From the NCBI RefSeq assembly GCF_013618865.1, contig NZ_JABSOE010000047.1:1-37903 (forward strand): a stretch of DNA of 37,903 bases, in the 5' to 3' direction. Under the pieces are notes generated by a model. The model was not told the origin of the DNA. It did no database searches and was given only the letters and a program-made list of their open reading frames with translations. This DNA is from Phocaeicola faecicola (GTDB lineage Bacteria; Bacteroidota; Bacteroidia; Bacteroidales; Bacteroidaceae). Position numbers and translations under genes: made by a program. Within the stretch, counting starts at the first letter, position 1; each line of letters starts with the position of its first letter. Below, one piece after another: positions 8,911-17,648 of this stretch.

Positions 8911-10166
8911 CTTATTCTCATCAAATTCGTGTATAACTCCTGATAAGCCGAAGCGACTACAGCTATATCGTATTTTTGCTTTACATATTCCCTCAATGAT
9001 GCTTTCGGTATGGCGGCTCCTTCCGTAAAGGCCCACCATATTCCTTCTGCCAGACTTTCTTCGGACAGGTAATCGGCCAGATAGCCGTTCTCCCGATGAC
9101 GGATGATACCGCTTTGTCCGCTGTTGCCGAACGATACGGGAAGGCATCCGCAGGCCTGCGCCTCAATCAGTGTCTGACCGAAAGTTTCGTAATAGGAAGC
9201 AGAGACCAGCACATCAGCCGAAGCATACAGACGGCTCAGCTGGTCTGTACTGTTCACACTGCCCATATAGGTGTATGGAACCGTGATTTTCCGGAACCAT
9301 TCGGGCTGTTTCATGTGACCGAACAATACCAGATGTATCTGTGAGGCCAGTTCCGGATGAACGGAAACCAGGCGGTCCAGGCTCTTTAAAAACAAGGGAA
9401 ATCCTTTAATGGGATCGTCTATACGGGCAGCCCCGAAAAGTATGATTTTCTTATCGGAAGGCAAGTGGCAGATTTTCCGGCTTTCCGCTGCCGGATACAT
9501 GGTAAAATCCTTCATCGACAAGGTATTGGGAATCACAGAAACCGGAAGTCCGGACAAGAGGCGGCTCTGCATGGCCTTTTGCTGCAACCAGGTACTTACG
9601 GCCACAAAATGTACCTTGGCGTCCTGAAGCAGTTGCTGCTTCTTCCGAAAGACCCGTACAGAAAGATCGTTGGTACCGGGAACACGCAGATACGGACAAT
9701 GCTGGCACTGGGTTTCAAAACGGCGGCACTGGTAGGCATGGTGACAAATGGCCGTGCATTCCCACATATCGTGCATGGTCCATACCACCGGTTTGCCGCA
9801 ATGAAGAATCCGGTCAATTTCCTTCAGAGAAAGCATTCCCTGGTTTACCCAGTTGAGATGAATGATGTCTGCCTCCTGAAAAGCCGGCAGCGAAGTGACA
9901 GACAGTCCGGCAGAAGCAGTAGACACCTTAAACAGGTATTTCCGGCTGAAGCGGTTACTGATCCATATCCCCAGACGCTCCGACAAAAATGCCCACTTCC
10001 GCCGCAGACGACTGCCCACCTGGATGACGTAAGGTTTGTCGCTCTGCTTGTGCATGACTGCCATTTCCGCAGTCACTCCGGCCGCCCTCAACGCCTCCAT
10101 TAACCGGTTGGCCGCAACCGCAGCCCCTCCTATCTGTTCGGAAGTATTAACGATAAGTACTCTCAT
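8907..10166 (-). CDS. GT4 family glycosyltransferase, first gene of the operon
   Basis: A 419-residue GT-B transferase starting MRVLIVNTSEQIGGAA. It shares HLNWVNQGMLSL, GKPVVWTMHDMW and the cysteine cluster (141, 147, 154, 157) with its downstream neighbour. The GT4 motif is YYETFGQTLIEAQACGCLPV, where the conserved Glu contacts the donor. It overlaps the next gene by 4 bp (ATGA), and a TAnnTTTG box lies 24 bp before its start, so it leads the GT4-GT4-GT2 operon. It is divergent from the fucosyltransferase-like gene. Two related but clearly diverged copies suggest successive sugars of the same glycan. Confidence 0.9.
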   Translation of the reverse strand: MRVLIVNTSEQIGGAAVAANRLMEALRAAGVTAEMAVMHKQSDKPYVIQVGSRLRRKWAFLSERLGIWISNRFSRKYLFKVSTASAGLSVTSLPAFQEADIIHLNWVNQGMLSLKEIDRILHCGKPVVWTMHDMWECTAICHHAYQCRRFETQCQHCPYLRVPGTNDLSVRVFRKKQQLLQDAKVHFVAVSTWLQQKAMQSRLLSGLPVSVIPNTLSMKDFTMYPAAESRKICHLPSDKKIILFGAARIDDPIKGFPLFLKSLDRLVSVHPELASQIHLVLFGHMKQPEWFRKITVPYTYMGSVNSTDQLSRLYASADVLVSASYYETFGQTLIEAQACGCLPVSFGNSGQSGIIRHRENGYLADYLSEESLAEGIWWAFTEGAAIPKASLREYVKQKYDIAVVASAYQELYTNLMRIR

Positions 10167-10190
10167 GACATTTGTCGGTTAATTTGAGTA

Positions 10191-10198
10191 CAAAGGTA
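10191..10198 (-). promoter_or_regulatory. -7 promoter box for the GT4-GT4-GT2 operon
   Basis: TACCTTTG on the minus strand fits TAnnTTTG, 24 bp before the start at 10166. The upstream -33 element is not obvious. The whole 10167-10346 gap holds this promoter and the divergent one. Confidence 0.5.
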
Positions 10199-10312
10199 CA
10201 TTATTCTTTGTTTTGAATATACGAAACGCTTTTTATTTTTCACCGGAAAACAACAGAAAGATAAAATCCTTGTTTTTTAATCTTCCCGCTGTTTTCCTAC
10301 GAGTAAAATCCT

Positions 10313-10320
10313 TATCTTTG
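10313..10320 (+). promoter_or_regulatory. -7 promoter box for the fucosyltransferase-like gene
   Basis: TATCTTTG fits TAnnTTTG, 26 bp before the ATG at 10347, with a T-rich GTTTTCC near 10291 in about the -33 position. Confidence 0.6.
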
Positions 10321-10346
10321 CCCCGTATAACCCCAAATGCAGTTTG

Positions 10347-11180
10347 ATGAAAAAGTTGTTTTTTGTACCCGTAGGAGGCTTGGGAAACCGCATGCGTGCC
10401 ATTGCCTCAGCCGTAAGCCTGGCGCAGCACCGCAGGCTTTCCGTTCATGTAGGATGGTTTCAGGACTGGGCGCTGAATGCCCCTTTTTCATCATTGTTCG
10501 AGACGCCGGAGATTGCCGGACTGAAAATAGAGGATGTCCCGGGTATTTTCTACCTGACCCTGGACCGGCCCCGGAAAAAGAATCTCTATCTGCCCCGGCT
10601 GTTCCAGCACTTTCTGTTCGACCAGTGTATCTACGAAGAGGAAATGGATCAATGGTACCAGAAAAAGACCGACTTCAATACTTTCCCGTTCAAGGGAGAA
10701 GCGGTTTATATGGCAACCTACCAGCCTTTCTTCCCATACGAACGGACCTTGCTGACACAATTGTTCCAGCTGAATGCTCCGCTCCGCAAACGACTCGACA
10801 GCCGTTTGCAGGATTTCTCGGCACACACAATCGGGGTACACGTACGACGGACGGACAACCAGGCTTCGATACAACAGAGTCCGCTCGAACTCTTTTTCGA
10901 GGCCATCGATAAGGAACTGGAGGCCAATGCTGAATTATCGGTCTTTCTGGCTACGGATTCCGAAGCTGTCAAAGCAGACATGCGGAAACGCTACGGAAAG
11001 CGTATCCTGACTGCGGAAGCGGCTGCCGACCGGAACTCTGTCAGCGGCATACAGGACGGCATTCTCGACCTTTATACCCTGGCCGGCACCCGCCGGATCT
11101 ACGGATCTTTCCGGAGTTCCTTCTCAGAACTGGCTGCCGAACTGGGCAACATTCCGTTGACTACGGTACTGAAAAAATAA
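10347..11180 (+). CDS. Fucosyltransferase-like protein (GT-B, NodZ/FUT8-like superfamily)
   Basis: A 277-residue protein starting at ATG 10347; a TTG one codon earlier is possible but less likely. The N-terminal VPVGGLGNRMRAIASAVSLA matches the glycine-rich loop of the alpha-fucosyltransferase superfamily. IGVHVRRTDN (about 162-171) is the conserved HxRRxD donor-binding motif, and FLATDS plus DLYTLAGTRRIYGSFRSSFS are the second conserved block. Family members transfer fucose from GDP-fucose, but the superfamily is broad and this member is short, so the donor is uncertain. It is a single-gene unit in the opposite orientation to the operons on both sides and ends 6 bp from the convergent GT gene. 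No GDP-fucose synthesis genes are in view. Confidence 0.7.
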   Translation: MKKLFFVPVGGLGNRMRAIASAVSLAQHRRLSVHVGWFQDWALNAPFSSLFETPEIAGLKIEDVPGIFYLTLDRPRKKNLYLPRLFQHFLFDQCIYEEEMDQWYQKKTDFNTFPFKGEAVYMATYQPFFPYERTLLTQLFQLNAPLRKRLDSRLQDFSAHTIGVHVRRTDNQASIQQSPLELFFEAIDKELEANAELSVFLATDSEAVKADMRKRYGKRILTAEAAADRNSVSGIQDGILDLYTLAGTRRIYGSFRSSFSELAAELGNIPLTTVLKK

Positions 11181-11186
11181 CTGGAA

Positions 11187-12104
11187 TCAGGCCCCGAAAT
11201 CTCCTTTCAAGGTCCTTTTGATACGACGCAATGCCTTTGCCCAAAAGTTATTGGTGCGATAGTAATAGCGTTCAAAGGCCTTTCGTGCCTGTAAATCTTC
11301 TTGTATCGGGGTAATCTGTCGTACAGGAAGGGGCTGCATCCACAGAGTAGAATCGTACAGGCCGCCCCCACCGCAATGGGTCCCGCTGCCGTCAAATCCT
11401 GCATTCCGGACCAACGAGCGTCCGACATTCAATGACAGGATATCCTCCAAAAAAAGACTGGCATTCCAACGGATAGCCCATGAGTTGTTCTTGCCCTCTG
11501 TCTGACGCCGGAGCATCCGGGTAAAGCCGTACTTACCGTTGAAATCAAACCGACGGGTCAGCCTGCGCTGCTGAAGCTGATGCAGCAGTTCCTTGCCATC
11601 GGGGTTGAAATGCTTCCATGCCCGGTCCCAGGTGGCCCACCCCCAACTTCCGGTGAATTTGATCAGAAAAGTATCCGGCAGGGAAGGATCGCCGGTAAAA
11701 TCACAGGCCTGAATATGCCCTACCCTTTCTTCGTCCTTATATACCTCAAGCGCCTCATTCATAAAACGCAGAAAATAAGGAGACACAATCAGGTCATCCT
11801 CCAGTACAATGACCTTTCCGTATGCCTTTACCTGTGCAGTGACTCCATCGATAATGTTCCTTGCCAGTCCCCAGTTTTCAGAGCGCTCTATCACCGTAAC
11901 CTTTCCGAAACCTTCTGTCTTCCGCGCCAGACGGCGCACCTCTTCCACTGCCTCCTTATCCTTCTCACTCCGGTGGCAGTCGGAATAAATATATAGTTCG
12001 CTCTGTGCGGCCAAGTCATTCCTTCTCAAAGAATCGAGCAACTGCCGGGTATGTGCCGGGCGGTTGTACACAAAAAGTAAAACGGGAGCATAAGTATTCA
12101 TCAT
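11187..12104 (-). CDS. GT-A type glycosyltransferase
   Basis: About 305 residues if started at ATG 12104 (MMNTYAPVLLFVYNRP); the next codon at 12101 is also ATG. A longer open frame to 12176 would overlap the upstream gene and is less likely. APVLLFVYNRPAHTRQLLDSL is the nucleotide-binding start, and GKVIVLEDDLIVSPYFL carries the acidic metal-binding motif. GSWGWATWDRAWKHF and the gly-rich GSGTHCGGGG near the C-terminus are seen in Bacteroides GT proteins of this type. It is last in the flippase-led minus operon, 23 bp after the GT-B gene. Donor and acceptor are unknown. Confidence 0.82.
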   Translation of the reverse strand: MMNTYAPVLLFVYNRPAHTRQLLDSLRRNDLAAQSELYIYSDCHRSEKDKEAVEEVRRLARKTEGFGKVTVIERSENWGLARNIIDGVTAQVKAYGKVIVLEDDLIVSPYFLRFMNEALEVYKDEERVGHIQACDFTGDPSLPDTFLIKFTGSWGWATWDRAWKHFNPDGKELLHQLQQRRLTRRFDFNGKYGFTRMLRRQTEGKNNSWAIRWNASLFLEDILSLNVGRSLVRNAGFDGSGTHCGGGGLYDSTLWMQPLPVRQITPIQEDLQARKAFERYYYRTNNFWAKALRRIKRTLKGDFGA

Positions 12105-12127
12105 ATCCAGTTGGTTATTATCAGTTT

Positions 12128-13144
12128 CTATAGTTGTTGCAAACGTTCCATCAGCCGGGACGCGAAAAAATTCCATCCATTGTCATCCAGGAACTTTCTG
12201 TAATCTTCCCAGACCACCGGTTCCTCCTTGAAGCGACTTACCAGGCCGGGAATCTCTTCCAATTCCCTGAACGTATATACTTTCAGCAATTTCTCATGCG
12301 AATAGTCGTTGAAGGAGCCTACAGACGGACCGATTACCTTGGCGCCGAAAGAAAGGGAATCCATCAGCATCCCCGAACTGAGGATGGACTGAGGAGCATA
12401 AGGAGCCAATACAAAATGAGACTGTGCCATATATACGGCCAGTTCCTCAAACGAAACTCCCTTGAAAATCTGGGTCACATAGGGAGAGGCATAACGCTCC
12501 AGCTGATGGCGTAACGCATCCGAAGGGCATTTCCCCACCATGCAGATACGCAGCTGCAGGGAATGACGCTGTACAAAATCAAGGAACTCACGTACTCCCT
12601 TATAAGGAGTAACCGTACCCCATATCAACAGGTCGTATTTCTTTTCAGTGTCAGCCGGCACCAATGACAGCCGGTTTCGTGTAGGATGGTGCAGAAAAAG
12701 TACCTTTCCTGCCGCATAAGGATATCTCTCCTTCACAAGGTCTACTCCTTCCAGTGAATGCGTCAGAATCAGGTCGGCACGCCGGGAAATAAACCGTGCC
12801 AGGAAACGCTTCAAGCCCTCGTATCCGACGGTATGCGGACGACGGTTATGAAGTACCCACACCACTTTTCTCCCCGACAATTTCAGCCAAAGAATCAGCA
12901 GACAGGCAATAATGGCCTGCAAGGGACCGTATTTATAGTCAGGAATGCTCTCAAACCAGTTGAAAATATACACCTTCCCCCAATTTTTCCGTGCCAGCAG
13001 ACTAATCAAGGGGTTCTTATGAGGGGCATTGACCACCTGCGCTTTTCCACTCGCATTAAGGGCAGCTATGAAATCCTTGATATAAGGATTGGAAGTCTGA
13101 TCGGTACCCTGTTTCAAATTGGGATAAATGCAACATTTCATCAT
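12128..13144 (-). CDS. GT-B type glycosyltransferase
   Basis: A 338-residue protein. The C-terminal half has the GT4-like layout: a TVTPYKGVREFLDF donor loop, then CMVGKCP, and FVLAPYAPQSILSSGMLMDSLSFGAKVIGPSVG in place of the usual E-x7-E segment. The exact GT4 glutamates are not obvious, so family placement is tentative. The N-terminal half has a hydrophobic stretch at about 77-88, GPLQAIIACLLILWLKL, that probably contacts the membrane, fitting a lipid-linked acceptor. It is 12 bp from the DUF5672 gene and in the same operon. Confidence 0.75.
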   Translation of the reverse strand: MMKCCIYPNLKQGTDQTSNPYIKDFIAALNASGKAQVVNAPHKNPLISLLARKNWGKVYIFNWFESIPDYKYGPLQAIIACLLILWLKLSGRKVVWVLHNRRPHTVGYEGLKRFLARFISRRADLILTHSLEGVDLVKERYPYAAGKVLFLHHPTRNRLSLVPADTEKKYDLLIWGTVTPYKGVREFLDFVQRHSLQLRICMVGKCPSDALRHQLERYASPYVTQIFKGVSFEELAVYMAQSHFVLAPYAPQSILSSGMLMDSLSFGAKVIGPSVGSFNDYSHEKLLKVYTFRELEEIPGLVSRFKEEPVVWEDYRKFLDDNGWNFFASRLMERLQQL

Positions 13145-13156
13145 CGGTCTCCGTAT

Positions 13157-13960
13157 TTATTCGTGAATAAACTCCTTGTAAAACTCCTGATATTCATTTT
13201 TCAGGAAAGCGTGGCATCCAAAGGGCAGACGGCCTGTCAACCGATACAGGTACGACGGACGCTCCTCGAAGGAAAAATACATGGCTTCGCGGGTAGAAGG
13301 AATCTTCCATTTCAGCGTGCTGTCTCCCAGCATGGCATAAAACAGGTCTTCATTGTGATTCAGCCAGGCTCCGGTATAATCAGCCACCCGGTTATGCTTT
13401 CCCATAAAGCGCTGCAGGGCCATCGGCAGTCTGTGCAAAGGTCCGCGGTACCGGTAGTATCTCCAGATACCCCTCCAGGTAAGAATCCTTCCCTCATGCT
13501 CGAACAGGCGGATAAAAGAGGCGATTTTTCTCAGAGAAAAACCTCCGTTGCCACAGTTGTTCCAGTCCACTTCCCGGTTCAGTTTCAGAAAAGGAGCTCC
13601 GATATAGTCGTATCCTTTATTGCACCAGTCCATCAGTTCGTCCTGAAAGACATAGGCATCCAACTGATAGATGAGCAGGTATTCCCATTGCCGGAAACGC
13701 AGATAAAGCTCCTTTGTCAGCATCAGCCGGTTATACCCGCGCTGACTTTCGAAAAAAGAAGAAGCAAATCCGATGTATTGAAACGTCTGCTGACAGGTTT
13801 CAAATACGTGACGATATTCGGACAGATTCAGCGAATCGGGTCCGAACAGACAAATGTCATAATTTCCCAGTACCTTCAGGCACTGACGCAGTGAAAGGGA
13901 TTCAAAGGAATCCATGGTTTCCTTGTATACAGGAATGGCTATGACAACTTTATTTTTCAT
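13157..13960 (-). CDS. DUF5672 family protein, probable glycosyltransferase
   Basis: A 267-residue protein with the DUF5672 pattern: VVIAIPVYKE at the start, EYLLIYQLDAYVFQDEL with an acidic LDA motif, WCNKGYDYIGAPFL, and NNCGNGGFSLRK. The GNGGFSLR block also occurs in GT-A enzymes, so this is likely a glycosyltransferase acting in the same glycan pathway, although the biochemistry of the family is not known to me. Its ATG overlaps the flippase stop codon by 4 bp, showing translational coupling. Confidence 0.82.
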   Translation of the reverse strand: MKNKVVIAIPVYKETMDSFESLSLRQCLKVLGNYDICLFGPDSLNLSEYRHVFETCQQTFQYIGFASSFFESQRGYNRLMLTKELYLRFRQWEYLLIYQLDAYVFQDELMDWCNKGYDYIGAPFLKLNREVDWNNCGNGGFSLRKIASFIRLFEHEGRILTWRGIWRYYRYRGPLHRLPMALQRFMGKHNRVADYTGAWLNHNEDLFYAMLGDSTLKWKIPSTREAMYFSFEERPSYLYRLTGRLPFGCHAFLKNEYQEFYKEFIHE

Positions 13961-15408
13961 CGGTGGAATATTTTACGGATATGTTGAAGGGTCTCCTGCA
14001 GCATGACAGACCCCGACAGATACAATAAAGCCAGGTAACAGACACCTACTACCCCAATCTTTCCCAACAGACGGAAATAGATATTCGAAATGCCTTCCGT
14101 GGCAAAATAGGCCACGGCAATACCGGCACCCGTAAGGAGGGCAAAAGGCAGGATATCACGGAAAATCAGGTCTTTCAGCCGCAGCGGAATCTGACGGGAC
14201 AGCACATAGAACCAGACAAAGAACCAGCAGTAGTTGACGACAATGTAGTTGCTCACCATACAAATCAGTCCGTACGGAGCCGACAGATAGATGACCAACA
14301 GCTGCACCACATCCAGCAGTACCGTTCCATACATGTATATATTCGATTTTCCCCGGCTGATGATGGCATTGGTAAACAGGTTGTTGATGGGAGTAATGAT
14401 GCCCCACAGGCAGAACAATTGCATGTAAGGAATACTGTGAGCCCATTTATCGGTTACAGTCACCGATATGAACTCGGGAGCCACAAAGGCCAGTCCCAGC
14501 ATGGCCGGACAGGCTACGTAGGCCACGAAGCGTACCAGCTTGCGGAACACCTGCTGCTGACGCTCGGGAGTATCGGCCACCTGCGCCAGTACCGGCTGGG
14601 AGACGTTGTTGACCATTCCCCAGATAACACTGTAGGCAATGTATCCCCATTTGTATCCCTGTGCATAGTATCCGGTCTGAGACTTGGTATAGAAACGACC
14701 GATTAAAATGGAAAAGATATTGTTGTTCAGAATATTGAAAAGTCCTGTCAGCAACAGTTTGATACTGAACGGGAAAAAGGTCCTTAAAGGTTCTATGCTG
14801 AACTGAAAGGAAGGACGCCAGGGGGAATAATACCAGCGCATCATGCAACTGACGCATCCCTGTACCACCATCTGCACAATCAGACTCCAATATCCCATTC
14901 CTTTCCAGGCCATTGCCACGCCGATAATACACGACAGCACATAAGCCGTCAAGTCGGCCTTGGCCCGCTCCTTGACCATCAGTTTCTTGATGATAATGGC
15001 ATTGTGTACCGTACACGTACATCCGAACAGGAACCAGATGAACATCACCCGTGCTCCCCAAAGCAGTTCGGGAGCATGATAGAACTCGGCAATCCAGGGA
15101 GCCGCCAGGTAACCGGCCATATAGAGCAGGCAACCCATGGAACAACTGAACCAGAAAACCGAATTGTAATCTTTGTCGGTAGCCTTCTTCTTATTGATCA
15201 GTGCCACAATAAAACCACTCTCCTGGAGCAGTGCGGCCAGAGAGGTAAAGACAATCAGCATATTGAACAGTCCGTAATCATCGGGAGACAATATACGGGC
15301 CAGACATATTCCAAACAGCAGGCTCAACAACTGCTGCATGCCGTTGCTGAGAGCCCCCCAAAAAAGCCCTTTTGCCGTCTTCTCTTTCAGCGTCTGTTCA
15401 TCTGCCAT
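13957..15408 (-). CDS. Wzx-type polysaccharide flippase (MOP superfamily)
   Basis: A 483-residue polytopic inner-membrane protein that moves lipid-linked oligosaccharide to the periplasmic face. It starts KTAKGLFWGALSNGMQQLLSL, and ARILSPDDYGLFNMLIVF is the typical first-repeat motif of this family. About 12 to 14 hydrophobic segments follow, as expected for O-antigen or capsule flippases. It is first in a four-gene minus operon, followed by the DUF5672, GT-B and GT-A genes. No polymerase gene is seen nearby, so it may export a fixed oligosaccharide, or the polymerase is elsewhere. Confidence 0.9.
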   Translation of the reverse strand: MADEQTLKEKTAKGLFWGALSNGMQQLLSLLFGICLARILSPDDYGLFNMLIVFTSLAALLQESGFIVALINKKKATDKDYNSVFWFSCSMGCLLYMAGYLAAPWIAEFYHAPELLWGARVMFIWFLFGCTCTVHNAIIIKKLMVKERAKADLTAYVLSCIIGVAMAWKGMGYWSLIVQMVVQGCVSCMMRWYYSPWRPSFQFSIEPLRTFFPFSIKLLLTGLFNILNNNIFSILIGRFYTKSQTGYYAQGYKWGYIAYSVIWGMVNNVSQPVLAQVADTPERQQQVFRKLVRFVAYVACPAMLGLAFVAPEFISVTVTDKWAHSIPYMQLFCLWGIITPINNLFTNAIISRGKSNIYMYGTVLLDVVQLLVIYLSAPYGLICMVSNYIVVNYCWFFVWFYVLSRQIPLRLKDLIFRDILPFALLTGAGIAVAYFATEGISNIYFRLLGKIGVVGVCYLALLYLSGSVMLQETLQHIRKIFHR

Positions 15409-15437
15409 ACTCTCTTATTGTGTTACTTAAAAATAGG

Positions 15438-15468
15438 AGACAGTCCTTCTTACCAAGAGGGACTGTCT
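15438..15468 (-). terminator. Terminator after metG
   Basis: A 14-bp stem with one G-T pair (AGACAGTCCTTCTT with AAGAGGGACTGTCT), a 3-nt loop, and on the minus strand a following CCTATTTTTA. It sits between the metG stop and the flippase start, only 30 bp before the latter. Confidence 0.8.
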
Positions 15469-15495
15469 TCTGAAAAATACATGTGTATATCGTGA

Positions 15496-17538
15496 TTATT
15501 TCACTTCACTTCCCGGTTTTACTTCTTTCAGCAGTGAAGTAACCGCCAGTGAACCGTCGAAGTTCTCAGCACTCAGAATCATACCTTCACTTACCAGGCC
15601 GTTCTTGAACTGACGAGGAGCCAGGTTGGCAATGAACAATACCTGCTTGCCGATCAGTTCTTCCGGTTTGTAATGCTGGGCGATACCGCTGACAATCGTA
15701 CGGTTCTCCAGACCGTCAGCAATCTTGAACTTCAAGAGTTTCTTCATCTTAGGTACTACCTCACATTCCAATACGGTTCCCACACGGATATCGAGCTTTT
15801 CAAAGTCTTCGAACGAGATAGTCGGCTTGATCGGATTCGCCTTATAAGCAGCGGCTTCGTTGGCTTTCTTCGTATCCAGCAGTTTCTGTACCTGTGCCTC
15901 GATGACGCTGTCTTCAATCTTTTCGAACAACAGTTCCGGCTTATTCAGTGCATGTCCGGCGCTCAACAGGTCGGTGCGTCCCAGCTGTTCCCATTCGAAG
16001 GTTTCCATGTTCAGCATCTTACGCAGTTTCTCACTGCTGAACGGCAGGAACGGTTCGAAGGCGATGGCCAGGTTGGCAACCAGCTGCAACGAAATGTTCA
16101 GAATAGTAGCTACACGCTCCATGTCTGTCTTGGCCAGTTTCCAAGGTTCTGTATCAGCCAGATACTTATTACCGATACGTGCCAGGTTCATGGCTTCTTT
16201 CTGTGCGTCACGGAACTTGAATACATCCAGCAGTTTTTCTACTTCTGCCTTAACATCCGCAAATTCCTTCAGGGTTTCCTTATCGTAATCGGTCAGTTCC
16301 CCACAAGCCGGTACCTTGCCGTCAAAATATTTATGAGTCAATACCAGCGCACGGTTCACGAAGTTACCGTATACAGCTACCAGCTCATTGTTGTTGCGTG
16401 CCTGGAAATCCTTCCAGGTAAAGTCATTGTCTTTGGTTTCCGGAGCATTGGCAGTCAGCACATAGCGCAGCACATCCTGTTTGCCAGGGAAATCCTGCAG
16501 ATATTCGTGCAACCACACAGCCCAGTTGCGTGAAGTCGAAATCTTATCTCCTTCCAGGTTCAGGAATTCGTTGCTCGGCACATTGTCCGGCAGGATGTAA
16601 CTGCCTTCAGCCTTCAGCATGGCCGGGAATACGATGCAGTGGAACACAATGTTGTCCTTACCGATGAAGTGTACCAGACGGGTTTCAGGATCCTTCCACC
16701 ACTTTTCCCATGAATCAGGCAACAGTTCCTTGGTATTTGAAATATAACCGATAGGCGCATCAAACCATACATACAATACCTTTCCTTCTGCGCCTTCTAC
16801 CGGTACCGGAATACCCCAGTCGAGGTCACGGCTTACGGCACGGGGCTGCAGTCCCATATCGAGCCAGCTCTTGCACTGACCGTATACATTCGGACGCCAT
16901 TCCTTGTGGTCTTCCAGGATCCACTTGCGCAACCATCCTTCGTGCTTGTCGAGCGGCAAGTACCAGTGCTTGGTTTCCTTCATCACCGGTTTGCTTCCGC
17001 TGATTGCACTCTTAGGATTAATCAGTTCTGTCGGTGAAAGGGTGCTTCCACACTTCTCGCACTGGTCTCCATAAGCCCCTTCGGCATGGCAGCGGGGACA
17101 TTCACCGGTAATATAACGGTCGGCAAGGAAAGTATGGGCTTCCTCATCATAATACTGCTCAGAAGTCTTCTCGATAAATTCTCCCTTGTCATACAACTTA
17201 CGGAAGAAGTTGGAAGCCATTTCGTGATGAGTAGCCGAACTGGTGCGGCCATAAGTATCGAATGAGATACCGAATTCCTTGAATGAATCTCTGATCAGTG
17301 TATGATAACGGTCCACTACATCCTGCGGAGTGATTCCCTCCTTCTTGGCACGGATGGTAATGGGCACTCCATGCTCGTCCGATCCTCCGATAAAGAGAAC
17401 CTCTTCTTTCTTCAGGCGCAGATAGCGTACATAGATATCGGCCGGGACATATACTCCTGCCAAATGTCCGATATGCACCGGACCATTTGCATAAGGCAGT
17501 GCCGATGTTACGGTAGTTCGTTTGAATTTCTTTTCCAT
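15496..17538 (-). CDS. metG: Methionyl-tRNA synthetase
   Basis: A 680-residue class I synthetase that charges tRNA-Met. The nucleotide-binding HIGH motif is HIGH at 22-25. The four-cysteine zinc knuckle is CPRC (147, 150) and CEKC (160, 163). The KMSKS loop is present as KISTS at 332-336. The C-terminal part from about 580 is an EMAP/Trbp-like tRNA-binding domain, with [20 protein letters not shown], which usually makes the enzyme dimeric. Length agrees with long MetG forms. It has its own promoter box upstream and a terminator downstream, so it is a single-gene unit. It is essential housekeeping. Confidence 0.98.
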   Translation of the reverse strand: MEKKFKRTTVTSALPYANGPVHIGHLAGVYVPADIYVRYLRLKKEEVLFIGGSDEHGVPITIRAKKEGITPQDVVDRYHTLIRDSFKEFGISFDTYGRTSSATHHEMASNFFRKLYDKGEFIEKTSEQYYDEEAHTFLADRYITGECPRCHAEGAYGDQCEKCGSTLSPTELINPKSAISGSKPVMKETKHWYLPLDKHEGWLRKWILEDHKEWRPNVYGQCKSWLDMGLQPRAVSRDLDWGIPVPVEGAEGKVLYVWFDAPIGYISNTKELLPDSWEKWWKDPETRLVHFIGKDNIVFHCIVFPAMLKAEGSYILPDNVPSNEFLNLEGDKISTSRNWAVWLHEYLQDFPGKQDVLRYVLTANAPETKDNDFTWKDFQARNNNELVAVYGNFVNRALVLTHKYFDGKVPACGELTDYDKETLKEFADVKAEVEKLLDVFKFRDAQKEAMNLARIGNKYLADTEPWKLAKTDMERVATILNISLQLVANLAIAFEPFLPFSSEKLRKMLNMETFEWEQLGRTDLLSAGHALNKPELLFEKIEDSVIEAQVQKLLDTKKANEAAAYKANPIKPTISFEDFEKLDIRVGTVLECEVVPKMKKLLKFKIADGLENRTIVSGIAQHYKPEELIGKQVLFIANLAPRQFKNGLVSEGMILSAENFDGSLAVTSLLKEVKPGSEVK

Positions 17539-17593
17539 ATATGTATATGTTTTATTGTATATTCATTTTCTGGTACCTACTTCATACCGTCTG

Positions 17594-17601
17594 CAAAGAT
17601 A
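17594..17601 (-). promoter_or_regulatory. -7 promoter box for metG
   Basis: TATCTTTG on the minus strand matches TAnnTTTG, 55 bp before the metG start, leaving an A/T-rich leader. Confidence 0.55.
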
Positions 17602-17648
17602 GTCATTTCTCGGCGAAGTATATGAGTTGCCCAAAGATTTATAACGAT

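Noticed and set aside
8911..9147. N-terminal extension of the second GT4 gene
   Set aside because: It lies wholly within the upstream GT4 gene; the ATGA overlap at 8907-8910 gives a natural start aligned with the paralogue.
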